A DNA stretch of 64,000 bases from an uncultured Eubacteriales bacterium (GCA_900549645.1 URPD01000002.1:1-64000); one strand, 5' to 3'; shown: positions 15,297-23,519, counted from the first letter of the stretch. A program made the numbers and translations. Notes: generated by a model not told the origin, from the sequence alone.

Positions 15297-16232
15297 ATGG
15301 AAAATCTGATTCTCTCACCCGCACCCCATATCCATACTAAGGACTCCAGCCGCCGCATCATGCTCGACGTGATAATCGCGCTGCTGCCCGCGACCGTTGC
15401 CTCCGTCGTCATCTTTGGCATGAAGGCGCTGCCGGTGCTGGCCGCCTGCGTTATCGGCGCGGTCGTCTCCGAGTTTCTGTTCAACCTCGTCACCGGCCGC
15501 AAGCAGACCGTCGGCGACCTGAGCGCGGTAGTCACCGGCCTCCTGCTGGCGCTGAATCTTAGCACCAACGTCCCCGTGTGGCAGTGCGTCATCGGCGCGG
15601 CGTTCGCGGTCGTGATAGTCAAGTGCCTGTTCGGCGGACTGGGTCACAACTTTGCAAACCCCGCCATCACGGCGCGTGTATTCATGCTCATCGCGTTCTC
15701 CGCCGTCGCGGGCGGCGCACAGCCCGCGGGCGTGGAGCTTGTCTCCTCCGCGACTCCGCTTGAAGTCCTCGGAAACGGCGGCTCCGACCTACCGACTCTC
15801 TGGGAGATGTTCATCGGCCTGCGCGGCGGCGCCATTGGCGAGACCTGCGTCGCGGCTCTGCTGCTCGGCTATGTCTACCTCGTGTGCCGCAAGGTCATCA
15901 AGTGGTACGTTCCGGCCGCTTTCGTCGGCAGCGTGTTCGTGCTGTACCTGATATTCACCGGCGATATCACCATGGCAGCGTATGAGATGATGGCCGGCGG
16001 CCTCTTCATCGGCGCGATATTCATGGCAACCGACTACGTCACCACACCCATCACCTCCAAGGGTAAGGTCGTGTTCGCGCTCGGCTGCGGCGTCATCACC
16101 TTCATCATCCGCTTCTTCTGCTCCTATCCTGAGGGCGTGTCCTTCTCGATACTCATTATGAACATACTCACTCCGTTCATTGAAAAACTGACCGCGAATA
16201 AACCGCTGGGAGGTTCTAAAAATGGAAAATAA
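15297..16232 (+). CDS. rnfD: Rnf electron transport complex subunit D
   Basis: A 311-residue polytopic membrane protein of the RnfD/NqrB family. It has the opening SPAPHIHTKDSSRRIMLDVI, the GLGHNFANPAITARVFMLI block, the SSATPL motif (about residue 150) whose Thr is the usual FMN attachment site, and the late ATDYVTTPITSKGK segment. It therefore looks competent to carry covalent FMN. It overlaps rnfG by 11 bases. Confidence 0.95.
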   Translation: MENLILSPAPHIHTKDSSRRIMLDVIIALLPATVASVVIFGMKALPVLAACVIGAVVSEFLFNLVTGRKQTVGDLSAVVTGLLLALNLSTNVPVWQCVIGAAFAVVIVKCLFGGLGHNFANPAITARVFMLIAFSAVAGGAQPAGVELVSSATPLEVLGNGGSDLPTLWEMFIGLRGGAIGETCVAALLLGYVYLVCRKVIKWYVPAAFVGSVFVLYLIFTGDITMAAYEMMAGGLFIGAIFMATDYVTTPITSKGKVVFALGCGVITFIIRFFCSYPEGVSFSILIMNILTPFIEKLTANKPLGGSKNGK

Positions 16233-17517
16233 AAAAGAATTCTCCAAATCGGTGCTGGCGCTTGTCGCCATAGTCCTCGTCGCAGTCCTGCTGCTGACCG
16301 GGCTGAATTTCATCACCGCTCCGCTCATCGCCGAAAACGGCAGCGCGGCGGCCTTTGCCCCGCTCTACGCCGTCATGCCCGACGCCGCAGGCTTTGACCA
16401 GCTCTACGACGCGGCCGATCCCGGCAGCTCCGCGCTGGCAAACATCCCCGCGAGCGTGCAGAGCATCTACGGCGAGACCGGCGGCATGGGCTACGTCCTG
16501 CGCCTGTCCACCTCCGAGGGCTACACCAAGCAGCCCATTGAATTCACCCTTGCGATAGACGCCGAGGGCAAGATCTCCGGCGTTGAACTGACCGCCTACC
16601 CCGAAACCAAGGACATGGGCAAGGAGACCTATCCTCAGACCTACCTCGGTCAGGACTCCACGCTTGCAAACGTGTCCCTCGTCGCGGGCGTGACCTACTC
16701 CTCCTCCGCGTTTAAGAACGCTGTCGCGGACAGCTTCGCCGCCCTTATCGACAACGGGCTTATCGGCGCTGGCGTCAAGGGTGACGAACAGATCCTCGTC
16801 GAAATGCTCGCCGAGGTGTACCCCGGCATCGTCAGCCCGACCGGCACTCCGCAGTATGAGGAGCAGGAGATCGCCGACGGGCAGTACAGCTACATTGTAA
16901 AGAGTCTCAAGGCGCTGAACGACTCCGGCTTCGCGCTCATTATGAAGAGCGGTGAGAGCTCCTATATGGCCGTCTGCAACGCCTTCGGCAGTGTGAAGAT
17001 AGTGGACGTCGACGGCAATGAAGTCAGTGACGACGCGATGGCCGCCGAGGCCAAGGCCTACGCCGAGGCGAACATCGTCTCCCACTCCGACGGCGATCTG
17101 AACAAGGTCAAGCTCCTTGTGCCCGACGCTTCCGACGTTACCCCGATAAGCCTTGAGGGTGTATATAACTCCGTCACCTGCGCCTATAAGGCCGAGGGCG
17201 TTGGCTATGTGTTCGTCTCCAGAAGCTACGGCTACTCCAACGAGCCCATGGTCATCTACTACGTCATCGACGATAACGGCGCGATAGTCACCATGACCGC
17301 CGACGAGCTGATACTCTTCAAGGAGTACTTCACCAGCTACCAGCTTGATGAGAGCAGCTACAAGGCTGGCTTCGCCGGTCTGACCGGCGACAGCTTCACC
17401 GGCGACGAAGCGCTCATCTCCGGCGCAACCGTCAGCTCCGACGCAGTACGCGTTGCGACTGAGGACGCCTTCGCGGCCTTCGCCGCAGTCAATGAGAATG
17501 GAGGGGAGATAGGATGA
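16222..17517 (+). CDS. rnfG: RnfG-like subunit with two FMN-binding domains
   Basis: A 431-residue protein, about twice the usual RnfG (around 200 residues). One N-terminal membrane anchor (about 10-32) is followed by an extracytoplasmic part. The first FMN_bind domain (about 75-200) has GYVLRLSTSEGY, an ETKDMG block where RnfG normally has ETPGLG, and the attachment-like motif AGVTYSS (Thr158). A linker leads to a second domain (about 310-425) with GYVFVSRSYGYSNEP and the canonical SGATVSS (Thr403). The protein may carry two covalent flavins placed by the operon's ApbE. It overlaps rnfE by four bases. Confidence 0.88.
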   Translation: MENKKEFSKSVLALVAIVLVAVLLLTGLNFITAPLIAENGSAAAFAPLYAVMPDAAGFDQLYDAADPGSSALANIPASVQSIYGETGGMGYVLRLSTSEGYTKQPIEFTLAIDAEGKISGVELTAYPETKDMGKETYPQTYLGQDSTLANVSLVAGVTYSSSAFKNAVADSFAALIDNGLIGAGVKGDEQILVEMLAEVYPGIVSPTGTPQYEEQEIADGQYSYIVKSLKALNDSGFALIMKSGESSYMAVCNAFGSVKIVDVDGNEVSDDAMAAEAKAYAEANIVSHSDGDLNKVKLLVPDASDVTPISLEGVYNSVTCAYKAEGVGYVFVSRSYGYSNEPMVIYYVIDDNGAIVTMTADELILFKEYFTSYQLDESSYKAGFAGLTGDSFTGDEALISGATVSSDAVRVATEDAFAAFAAVNENGGEIG

Positions 17518-18158
17518 AAAACGATGTCCGTGCAGCCATAGCGAAAAATCCCGTGCTGGTTCTGTTCCTCGGCGCCTGCCCCGCGATGGCCGCGAGCACC
17601 AGCGTCATCTCCGCTCTCGGCATGGGCGCGGCGGTGCTGATAGTGATGCTGCTGTCGAATATGCTCATATACGCCCTGCGCAATGCGATTCCCAAGAGCG
17701 CCCGTCTGAGCGCAAATATCCTCATCATAACCGCAGTTGTCTCCGCGGTGCAGATGCTTATGAACGCGCTGCTTCCGAACGTGTACCAGATGCTCGGCGT
17801 GTACCTCGCGGTCGTGGCCGTTGACCTCATGGTCTACGGCAGTGCGGAGGACGCTGTGGAGCGCAGCTTCGTCAAGAGCGTCGTCAACAGTCTCCTGACC
17901 GGCCTCGGCTTCGCCGCGGCGATGTTCGTGATGTCGGCAGTCAGAGAAATTCTTGGCGGCGGCAGCTTCGCGGGTCACGGGATAGCGTTCTTCAAGACCT
18001 ACAATATCCCCGCGCTGCTCCAGCCCCACGGCGGCTTCGTCGTGTTCGCCATCCTGCTCGCCGCGATTCAGGCTCTCGGCGGCGGGAAAACTTCCGGCAA
18101 GGGCACTGCCTGCGCCGCGGCCGGGCTCTCCGGCGATACCGTGAAGGAGGGGGAATAA
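17514..18158 (+). CDS. rnfE: Rnf electron transport complex subunit E, cluster ligand partly lost
   Basis: A 214-residue polytopic membrane protein aligning with RnfE/RsxE along its length (NPVLVLFLGACPAMAAS, ALGMGAAVLIVMLLSN, IPKSARL, ILIITAVVSAVQMLMNA, FVMSAVREILGGGSF). In standard Rnf two RnfE cysteines and two RnfA cysteines bind a [2Fe-2S] cluster in the membrane. Here the first is kept (Cys22 in LGACP). The second, in the family's TNC motif, is replaced, AVDLMVYG having Leu105. Start ATGA overlaps rnfG. RnfE and RnfA are paralogues, but the identity of each is clear from its C terminus and gene order. Confidence 0.92.
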   Translation: MKNDVRAAIAKNPVLVLFLGACPAMAASTSVISALGMGAAVLIVMLLSNMLIYALRNAIPKSARLSANILIITAVVSAVQMLMNALLPNVYQMLGVYLAVVAVDLMVYGSAEDAVERSFVKSVVNSLLTGLGFAAAMFVMSAVREILGGGSFAGHGIAFFKTYNIPALLQPHGGFVVFAILLAAIQALGGGKTSGKGTACAAAGLSGDTVKEGE

Positions 18159-18161
18159 GCC

Positions 18162-18707
18162 ATGAAAGCTCTGCTTCTGATAATGCTTGGCGGCGTTCTC
18201 GTCAATAACTATGCTCTTGAGAAGTTTCTCGGTGTCGGCCCCGTGCTCGGCGGCAGGAAATACGGCTCCGCCGCGATGGGCTTTTCCGTCGCCGCGGTCA
18301 TGCTGCTCACCGCCGCTGTTACATGGCCGCTCTACCGGCTGCTCGTGCTGCTCGGCGCGGAATATCTTGAGACGCTGATATTCGTGCTGGTCGTGCTGCT
18401 GGTCGTATACGTTCTCGGCGCGATATTCGCCAAGTCCGGCAAGCCCGCCGGCGCGTACTTCCCGCTCGTCGCGCTCAACAGCGCGGTTCTCGGCCTCGCG
18501 GTGAACAACATCGCCGAGGGCTACACCTATGTCGAAGCGCTGTTCGCCGCGCTCGGCGCGGGTCTCGGCTTCGTGCTGGCGATGGTGCTGTTCGACGGCG
18601 TGAAGTCGAAGATAAACGAGCGCTATGTTCCGAAAGCATTCCGCGGTCTGCCCGTGATGCTCCTCGCGGCCTCGATAATCTCCCTCGCGTTCTACGCGTT
18701 CAAGTAA
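18162..18707 (+). CDS. rnfA: Rnf electron transport complex subunit A lacking both cluster cysteines
   Basis: A 181-residue polytopic membrane protein matching RnfA/RsxA throughout (VNNYALEKFLG, LETLIFVLVV, FPLVALNSAVLGLAV, VPKAFRGLPVMLLAA). Both conserved cysteines are missing. The family's LGxCP is LGVGP (Gly26, codon GGC), and TNCAVLG is LNSAVLG (Ser107, codon AGC). The frame is intact and codons are unambiguous, so this is substitution, not sequencing damage. It is the last gene of the operon; rnfB, which normally follows, is absent and a terminator begins 14 bases later. Confidence 0.93.
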   Translation: MKALLLIMLGGVLVNNYALEKFLGVGPVLGGRKYGSAAMGFSVAAVMLLTAAVTWPLYRLLVLLGAEYLETLIFVLVVLLVVYVLGAIFAKSGKPAGAYFPLVALNSAVLGLAVNNIAEGYTYVEALFAALGAGLGFVLAMVLFDGVKSKINERYVPKAFRGLPVMLLAASIISLAFYAFK

Positions 18708-18720
18708 GCGCATATTGCTG

Positions 18721-18752
18721 CAGCCCCGGTGCATAGCATCGGGGCTGTTTTC
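18721..18752 (+). terminator. terminator of the rnf operon
   Basis: A 12-pair stem (18721-18732 with 18736-18747), followed by TTTTC. It lies directly after rnfA and so shows that no rnfB is co-transcribed downstream. Confidence 0.88.
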
Positions 18753-18753
18753 T

Positions 18754-18782
18754 TTGCAATGCCGCAGAGCCTGTGGTATAAT
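18754..18782 (+). promoter_or_regulatory. promoter of tex-csaA
   Basis: TTGCAA (18754-18759), 17-base spacer, perfect TATAAT (18777-18782), 27 bases before the tex start. Confidence 0.72.
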
Positions 18783-18809
18783 ATCCTGACTAAGGCAAAG
18801 GAGACTTTC

Positions 18810-20969
18810 ATGGAAACGATAAATCAGATACTCGCCCGTGAGCTTGGCCGCGAGCAAAGTCATATAGATAACGTTATAAAGCTGCTCGACGAGGGCAACA
18901 CCATCCCCTTCATAGCGCGCTACCGCAAGGAGCTGCACGGCGCGATGGACGACACCGCCCTGCGTACGCTGGCCGAGCGCCTTGAATACCTGCGCTCGCT
19001 TCAGGATCGGCGCGACAGCGTGAAGAAATCCATCGCCGAGCAGGGCAAGATGACCGAAGAGCTTGACCGCGCCATCGACGCGGCCGCGACGCTCGCGGAG
19101 GTGGAGGATCTTTACCGACCCTATAAGCAGAAGCGCCGCACCCGCGCGACTGTCGCCCGCGAGAAGGGATTGGAGCCGCTGGCGGCGCGGCTCTTCGCGC
19201 AGACCGCCGACTGCCCCGCGCCCGAGGCGCTGGCGGCGGACTTCATCGACGAGGAAAAGGGCGTCGCAACCGTTGAGGACGCGCTGGCCGGAGCCTCGGA
19301 CATCATCGCCGAGCAGATTTCCGACGACGCGGAGATTCGCGCGCTCCTGCGCGATTACATTCAGTCCGCCGCCGTTGTCACCTCCAAGGCCGCGACGGAG
19401 GACGACTCCGTCTATCGCCTGTACTACGATTTTTCACAACGCATAGGCCGCCTTCAGGGGCACCAGATACTCGCGCTCAACCGCGGCGAGAAGGAGGGCT
19501 TTCTGAAGGTCAGCGTCGAGCTTGACCGCGGCTCTGCGCTCCAGCGGGTGCGCCGCCATGTGATACGGCCGGGGAGCGCGGCAATGAGCTTTGTGCGCAG
19601 TGCCGCGGACGACGCGTACGACCGGCTGATCTACCCCTCGCTCGAACGCGAGGCTCGCAGCGCCCTCACCGAGCGCGCCTGCGAGGGCGCGATAAAGAAT
19701 TTCGGCCTGAACCTCAAACCGCTGCTCATGCAGCCGCCCGTGAAGGGCAAGGTCACGATGGGGCTTGACCCCGGCTACCGCAACGGCTGCAAGGTCGCCG
19801 TCGTGGACAGCACCGGCAAGGTGCTGGACACCGCAGTCGTGTACCCGACCTTCAGCGCCGGGAAAAAAGCCGAGGCCATCCGCATCCTCTCCGGCCTCAT
19901 CCGCAAGCACGGCGTCGAGCACATCGCCATCGGCAACGGCACGGCATCCCGCGAGACGGAGCAGATGACCGTTGAGATGCTTCGCCAGTTCGGCGGCGGG
20001 CAGTCCTACGCAATCGTAAACGAGGCTGGCGCGTCGGTCTATTCCGCGTCGAAGCTCGCGGCGGAGGAGTTCCCGGATTACGACGTGAACCTCCGCTCCG
20101 CGGTGTCCATCGCGCGGCGCCTGCAGGATCCGCTGGCGGAGCTTGTCAAGATCGACCCCATGGCCATAGGCGTCGGCCAGTATCAGCACGACATGCCGCA
20201 GGCCAAGCTTGAGGAAACGCTCAACGGCGTGGTCGAGGACTGCGTCAACGCGGTGGGCGTGGACGTGAACACCGCCTCCCCCTCGCTTCTGCAGCGCGTC
20301 TCCGGCCTGACCAAGACCACGGCGAAGAACATCGTCGCCTACCGCGAGGAAAACGGCGCGTTCACCTCGCGTAGTCAGATAAAGAAGGTGCCGAAGCTCG
20401 GCCCCAAGGCGTTCGAGCAGTGTGCAGGCTTCCTGCGCGTGCCGGAGAGCAAGCAGGTGCTTGACAACACCGCCGTCCACCCGGAGAGCTACGACGCGGC
20501 ACTGCGCCTGCTGGAGCTGTGCGGATACACACTCAAGGACGCCGCCGCTGGGAACCTCAAGGAGCTGCCCGCGCGGCTCAAGACGGCGGGCGACGAGAAG
20601 GCCGCGGAGTTCTGCGGAGTCGGCGCACTGACGCTGCACGACATCGCTTCCGAGCTTATGAAGCCCGGCCGTGACCCGCGCGACGAGCTGCCGCCCGTGC
20701 TTCTGCGGTCGGATGTGCTGGAGATAAAGGATCTCAAGCCCGGTATGGTGCTGACCGGAACGGTCAGAAATGTTATAGATTTCGGCGTTTTCGTCGACAT
20801 CGGCGTACATCAGGACGGTTTGGTCCACATTTCGCAGATATGCGACAGGTTCATAAAGCACCCCAGCGAGGTCGTCGCTGTCGGCGATATCGTGAAAGTC
20901 GCGGTGCTTGATGTGGACGAGAAGAAGCACCGGATCTCACTGACCATGAAAATAAAGGACGAGGTGTAA
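18810..20969 (+). CDS. tex: Tex family RNA-binding transcription accessory protein
   Basis: A 719-residue cytosolic nucleic-acid-binding protein. Domains in order: helical Tex N-terminal region (FIARYRKE about residues 30-40), YqgF/RNase H-like domain (MGLDPGYRNGCKVAVVD about 315-330), helix-hairpin-helix repeats (VDVNTASPSLLQRVSGL), and a C-terminal S1 domain (LKPGMVLTGTVRNVIDFGVF to the end). Tex affects transcription and RNA turnover. I chose the ATG at 18810, preceded by AAAGGAG, rather than the frame opening at 18729, which overlaps the promoter and terminator. Confidence 0.96.
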   Translation: METINQILARELGREQSHIDNVIKLLDEGNTIPFIARYRKELHGAMDDTALRTLAERLEYLRSLQDRRDSVKKSIAEQGKMTEELDRAIDAAATLAEVEDLYRPYKQKRRTRATVAREKGLEPLAARLFAQTADCPAPEALAADFIDEEKGVATVEDALAGASDIIAEQISDDAEIRALLRDYIQSAAVVTSKAATEDDSVYRLYYDFSQRIGRLQGHQILALNRGEKEGFLKVSVELDRGSALQRVRRHVIRPGSAAMSFVRSAADDAYDRLIYPSLEREARSALTERACEGAIKNFGLNLKPLLMQPPVKGKVTMGLDPGYRNGCKVAVVDSTGKVLDTAVVYPTFSAGKKAEAIRILSGLIRKHGVEHIAIGNGTASRETEQMTVEMLRQFGGGQSYAIVNEAGASVYSASKLAAEEFPDYDVNLRSAVSIARRLQDPLAELVKIDPMAIGVGQYQHDMPQAKLEETLNGVVEDCVNAVGVDVNTASPSLLQRVSGLTKTTAKNIVAYREENGAFTSRSQIKKVPKLGPKAFEQCAGFLRVPESKQVLDNTAVHPESYDAALRLLELCGYTLKDAAAGNLKELPARLKTAGDEKAAEFCGVGALTLHDIASELMKPGRDPRDELPPVLLRSDVLEIKDLKPGMVLTGTVRNVIDFGVFVDIGVHQDGLVHISQICDRFIKHPSEVVAVGDIVKVAVLDVDEKKHRISLTMKIKDEV

Positions 20970-20970
20970 G

Positions 20971-21300
20971 ATGGCGACGTTTGACGATTTTGAAAAGCTC
21001 GACATCCGCGTCGGTACGATAATCTCGGCGAAGAATTTTGAGAAGGCGCGCAAGCCCGCGTATCAGCTTGAGATAGATTTCGGCGAGGAGATCGGCGTGA
21101 AACGCTCATCCGCGCAGATAACGGGGCATTACGCCGCGGATGAGCTGCCCGGAAAACAGGTGCTTGCGGTCGTGAACTTCCCGCCGCGGCAGATAGCGAA
21201 TTTCTTCTCCGAGGTTCTTGTCCTCGGCACATATTCCGAGGGCGGCGTGGTGCTGATAAAGCCGGACAAGCCGGTCAAAAACGGCGACAAGCTAGGCTAA
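20971..21300 (+). CDS. csaA: CsaA-type tRNA-binding/chaperone protein
   Basis: A 109-residue protein consisting of one OB-fold tRNA-binding (EMAP/Arc1p-like) domain, the length and pattern of CsaA: FEKLDIRVGTI, YQLEIDFGEEIGVKRSSAQI, VNFPPRQIANFFSEVLVLG. CsaA has export-related chaperone activity in Bacillus; its tRNA binding is a property of the fold. It begins two bases after the tex stop and is surely co-transcribed. Confidence 0.94.
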   Translation: MATFDDFEKLDIRVGTIISAKNFEKARKPAYQLEIDFGEEIGVKRSSAQITGHYAADELPGKQVLAVVNFPPRQIANFFSEVLVLGTYSEGGVVLIKPDKPVKNGDKLG

Positions 21301-21319
21301 AAAAAGAAGAAGGCAACAA

Positions 21320-21351
21320 AAAATCAGACAGGCAAAAGCCTGTCTGATTTT
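21320..21351. terminator. bidirectional terminator between csaA and the BMP gene
   Basis: A 14-pair stem AAAATCAGACAGGC/GCCTGTCTGATTTT around AAAA, with A-runs and T-runs on either side, between converging genes. Confidence 0.92.
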
Positions 21352-21375
21352 TTATGCGGTTTGGATCAAGTGAAA

Positions 21376-22554
21376 TTACTTGATGTTGCCCTGATAGTCA
21401 ACAGTGATGGTCTTGACGGTGGGCTCGGTCTCGGTGTTGTTGGAGACGGTGATGGTGCCATCGAACATTGCAGCGACGAGAGCGGCGTAGTCATCCTTGG
21501 TGAAGGTGTCGGACCACTGAGTGGACTCGTAGGGGATCTGAACGTAGTTTGCCTCGACGTCAGTGCCGGAGACAAGGCCGAGGGTCTGGATCTGGCCTGC
21601 GTAGGCTGCCCAGTTGTCTTTCAGGATGAGCTCGGCAAGGATGTCCTTAACGGTGGGAGCAAGACCCTTCATTGCGGAGGTGACGGTCATGCCTTCGCCG
21701 TAAGCGTCGATTATAGCAGCCTGGTCAACGTCAACGCCGATGACCTTGCCGCCGACCTTTGCAGCAGCCTCAGCAGCGGAGATGTAGATGCCGCCGCCGC
21801 AGGCAAAGACGACCTCAGTGCCGTTTGCATACCAGGTGTCCATGTAAGCGGTGATGTCTGCATCGCCGGAGAACTGGTTGCCGTAGACATAGTTGAGGGA
21901 GACCTCTGCGCCAAGCTCGGTTGCAGCAGCGTCTGCACCCTGAACAAAGCCGTAGCCGTAACGGACAACTGCGGGAACTGCCATGCCGCCGAGGAAGCCG
22001 AGCTTGGTGTAGCCGAGCTTAACTGCTGCGTAACCGGCCATGTAGCCGCACAGCTCTTCCTGGTAGACAGCGCAGGTGACGTTCTCGGGAATCTGGTAAT
22101 CGCCGAGGTCACCTTGGGAAACGTCCAGAGCGATGAACTTGACATCGGGGTAGAGGTCAGCGACCTGAGTGATGGTCTCGCCAAAGGCGTAGCCGGGCAT
22201 TACAACGACGTTGTAGCCGTCTGCAACTGCTGCATCGACCATTGCGACACGCTCAGCGGTGGAGTCGCCTGCGGGCTTGTAGTACTTGAAGTCAACGCCG
22301 TTAGCTTCGCAGAACTCCTTGCAGCCCTCGTAGGTGGTCTGGTTGAAGGACTGGTCGGTGATATCGCCGTAGTCGGTGATCATTGCGACCTTATAGGTCA
22401 CGGCTTCAGGCTCAGCTGCGGGAGCGTTGCTCTCTTCAGCTGCGGGAGCCTGAGTCTCCTCTGCTGCGGGCTTGTCAGTCGCCGCGGTCTGGCCGCAGGC
22501 GCACAGAGCAAAGACCATGCACAGAGCAAGAACAAGTGCGAGAATCTTCTTCAT
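21376..22554 (-). CDS. BMP family nucleoside-binding lipoprotein
   Basis: A 392-residue ABC substrate-binding lipoprotein with lipobox FALCAC (Cys20) followed by an Ala/Glu/Pro-rich linker. The BMP-family fold is shown by KVAMITDYGDITDQSFNQ, VVMPGYAFGETITQVA, FIALDVSQGD and KLGFLGGMAVPAV. BMP proteins bind nucleosides for NupO-P-Q-type ABC transporters. The matching ATPase and permeases are at 24942-28560, separated by salvage enzymes. The start at 22554 follows GGAGG; the open frame continues 11 codons upstream. Confidence 0.93.
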   Translation of the reverse strand: MKKILALVLALCMVFALCACGQTAATDKPAAEETQAPAAEESNAPAAEPEAVTYKVAMITDYGDITDQSFNQTTYEGCKEFCEANGVDFKYYKPAGDSTAERVAMVDAAVADGYNVVVMPGYAFGETITQVADLYPDVKFIALDVSQGDLGDYQIPENVTCAVYQEELCGYMAGYAAVKLGYTKLGFLGGMAVPAVVRYGYGFVQGADAAATELGAEVSLNYVYGNQFSGDADITAYMDTWYANGTEVVFACGGGIYISAAEAAAKVGGKVIGVDVDQAAIIDAYGEGMTVTSAMKGLAPTVKDILAELILKDNWAAYAGQIQTLGLVSGTDVEANYVQIPYESTQWSDTFTKDDYAALVAAMFDGTITVSNNTETEPTVKTITVDYQGNIK

Positions 22555-22587
22555 GTTTTTTCCTCCATAAAAATTTTTGGATAACAT

Positions 22588-22605
22588 CCGTACGATTTCG
22601 TACGG
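22588..22605. promoter_or_regulatory. palindrome at the BMP gene transcription start
   Basis: CCGTACG (22588-22594), ATTT, CGTACGG (22599-22605) is a seven-base dyad lying at the predicted transcription start of the BMP gene. It may be an operator or a 5'-terminal hairpin of the mRNA. Confidence 0.5.
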
Positions 22606-22610
22606 TATAC

Positions 22611-22640
22611 ATTATAGCACGTACTCCGTTATCAAATCAA
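22611..22640 (-). promoter_or_regulatory. promoter of the BMP gene
   Basis: On the minus strand TTGATT (22640-22635), 18-base spacer, perfect TATAAT (22616-22611). Confidence 0.65.
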
Positions 22641-22696
22641 GGCCATTATTGACGAAAACTGTTAATTTCTATGACCATTCCGTAAAAATTACGCTT

Positions 22697-23425
22697 TTAT
22701 TTCGACGCCATCTTCGCCGCGGTGTCCAGCGCGATCTCGATCATCTGCGTCAGCGACTCCTGCCTGTCCTCCGGGCTGAGCGCTTCGGGGCGGTAGAGGT
22801 GGTCGGAGACGGTGCAGATGCAAAGCGCACGCTTTCCGGCGTAGGCGGCGTTCATGTAAAGCCCCGCGGCCTCCATCTCGACGCCGAGCACACCCATGCG
22901 CTTCCACGCGTCGTTGCGGTTCCAGCCGTCGGCGGAATAGAAGTTATCCGAGGAGAGGAGATTGCCGACTTTCATGTCCACGCCGTGGTCACGCGCGGCC
23001 TCGACCGCGGTGGAAAGTAGGGTATAGTCTGCGATGGGGGCGAAGGTGCCGCCGAGGTTGAACTGCTGGCCGTAGTTGGAGTTGGTGCATGCGCCCTGAC
23101 CGGCAATGATGTCCATCAGCTTCAGCTCGTCGCTCAGCGCGCCGGCGGAGCCGATGCGGATGATGTTGTCCACATCGTAGAAATTGAACAGCTCCCAGCT
23201 GTAAATGCTGATGGCGGGGATGCCCATGCCGGAGGCCATCACCGTCACGGGGACGCCCTTCCATGTGCCGGTGTGTCCCTGAACGCCGCGGACGTTGTTG
23301 ACGAGGCGGGCGTTGGTCAGGAAATTCTCCGCGATGAACTTTGCGCGCAGCGGGTCGCCGGGCATGAGAACGGTTTTTGCAATGTCTTCTTTCTTTGCGT
23401 TGTTGTGGGCGGTCGGTATTGCCAT
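22697..23425 (-). CDS. deoD: purine nucleoside phosphorylase
   Basis: A 242-residue trimeric/hexameric-type (NP-I family) enzyme that splits purine (deoxy)nucleosides with phosphate to base and (deoxy)ribose-1-phosphate. DeoD features are PTAHNNAKKEDIAKTVLMPGDPLRAKFIAE, ASGMGIPAISIYSWEL, IRIGSAGALS with the phosphate-binding Arg/Ser, VEMEAAGLY, and VSDHLYRPE containing the catalytic Asp. AAGGAGG precedes the ATG. It sits upstream of the BMP gene on the same strand and back to back with udk. Confidence 0.96.
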   Translation of the reverse strand: MAIPTAHNNAKKEDIAKTVLMPGDPLRAKFIAENFLTNARLVNNVRGVQGHTGTWKGVPVTVMASGMGIPAISIYSWELFNFYDVDNIIRIGSAGALSDELKLMDIIAGQGACTNSNYGQQFNLGGTFAPIADYTLLSTAVEAARDHGVDMKVGNLLSSDNFYSADGWNRNDAWKRMGVLGVEMEAAGLYMNAAYAGKRALCICTVSDHLYRPEALSPEDRQESLTQMIEIALDTAAKMASK

Positions 23426-23461
23426 AAAAATCCTCCTTGAATTAAATTTGCTTTTTGTTTA

Positions 23462-23489
23462 ATTATAACGCGAAAAGCGCAAAAGTCAA
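23462..23489 (-). promoter_or_regulatory. promoter of deoD
   Basis: On the minus strand TTGACT (23489-23484), 16-base spacer, TATAAT (23467-23462). Its -35 is one base from the -35 of the oppositely directed udk promoter. Confidence 0.72.
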
Positions 23490-23490
23490 A

Positions 23491-23519
23491 TTGAAACCTG
23501 CGCCGCCATGTGTTAAAAT
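23491..23519 (+). promoter_or_regulatory. promoter of udk-tdk
   Basis: TTGAAA (23491-23496), 17-base spacer, TAAAAT (23514-23519). Confidence 0.65.

Noticed and set aside
17358..18938. Open frame of 526 codons on the minus strand across rnfE and rnfA
   Set aside because: It runs antisense through two recognisable membrane proteins and a terminator; composition is artefactual.
19434..20930. Open frame of 498 codons on the minus strand opposite tex
   Set aside because: Antisense shadow of a complete Tex protein.
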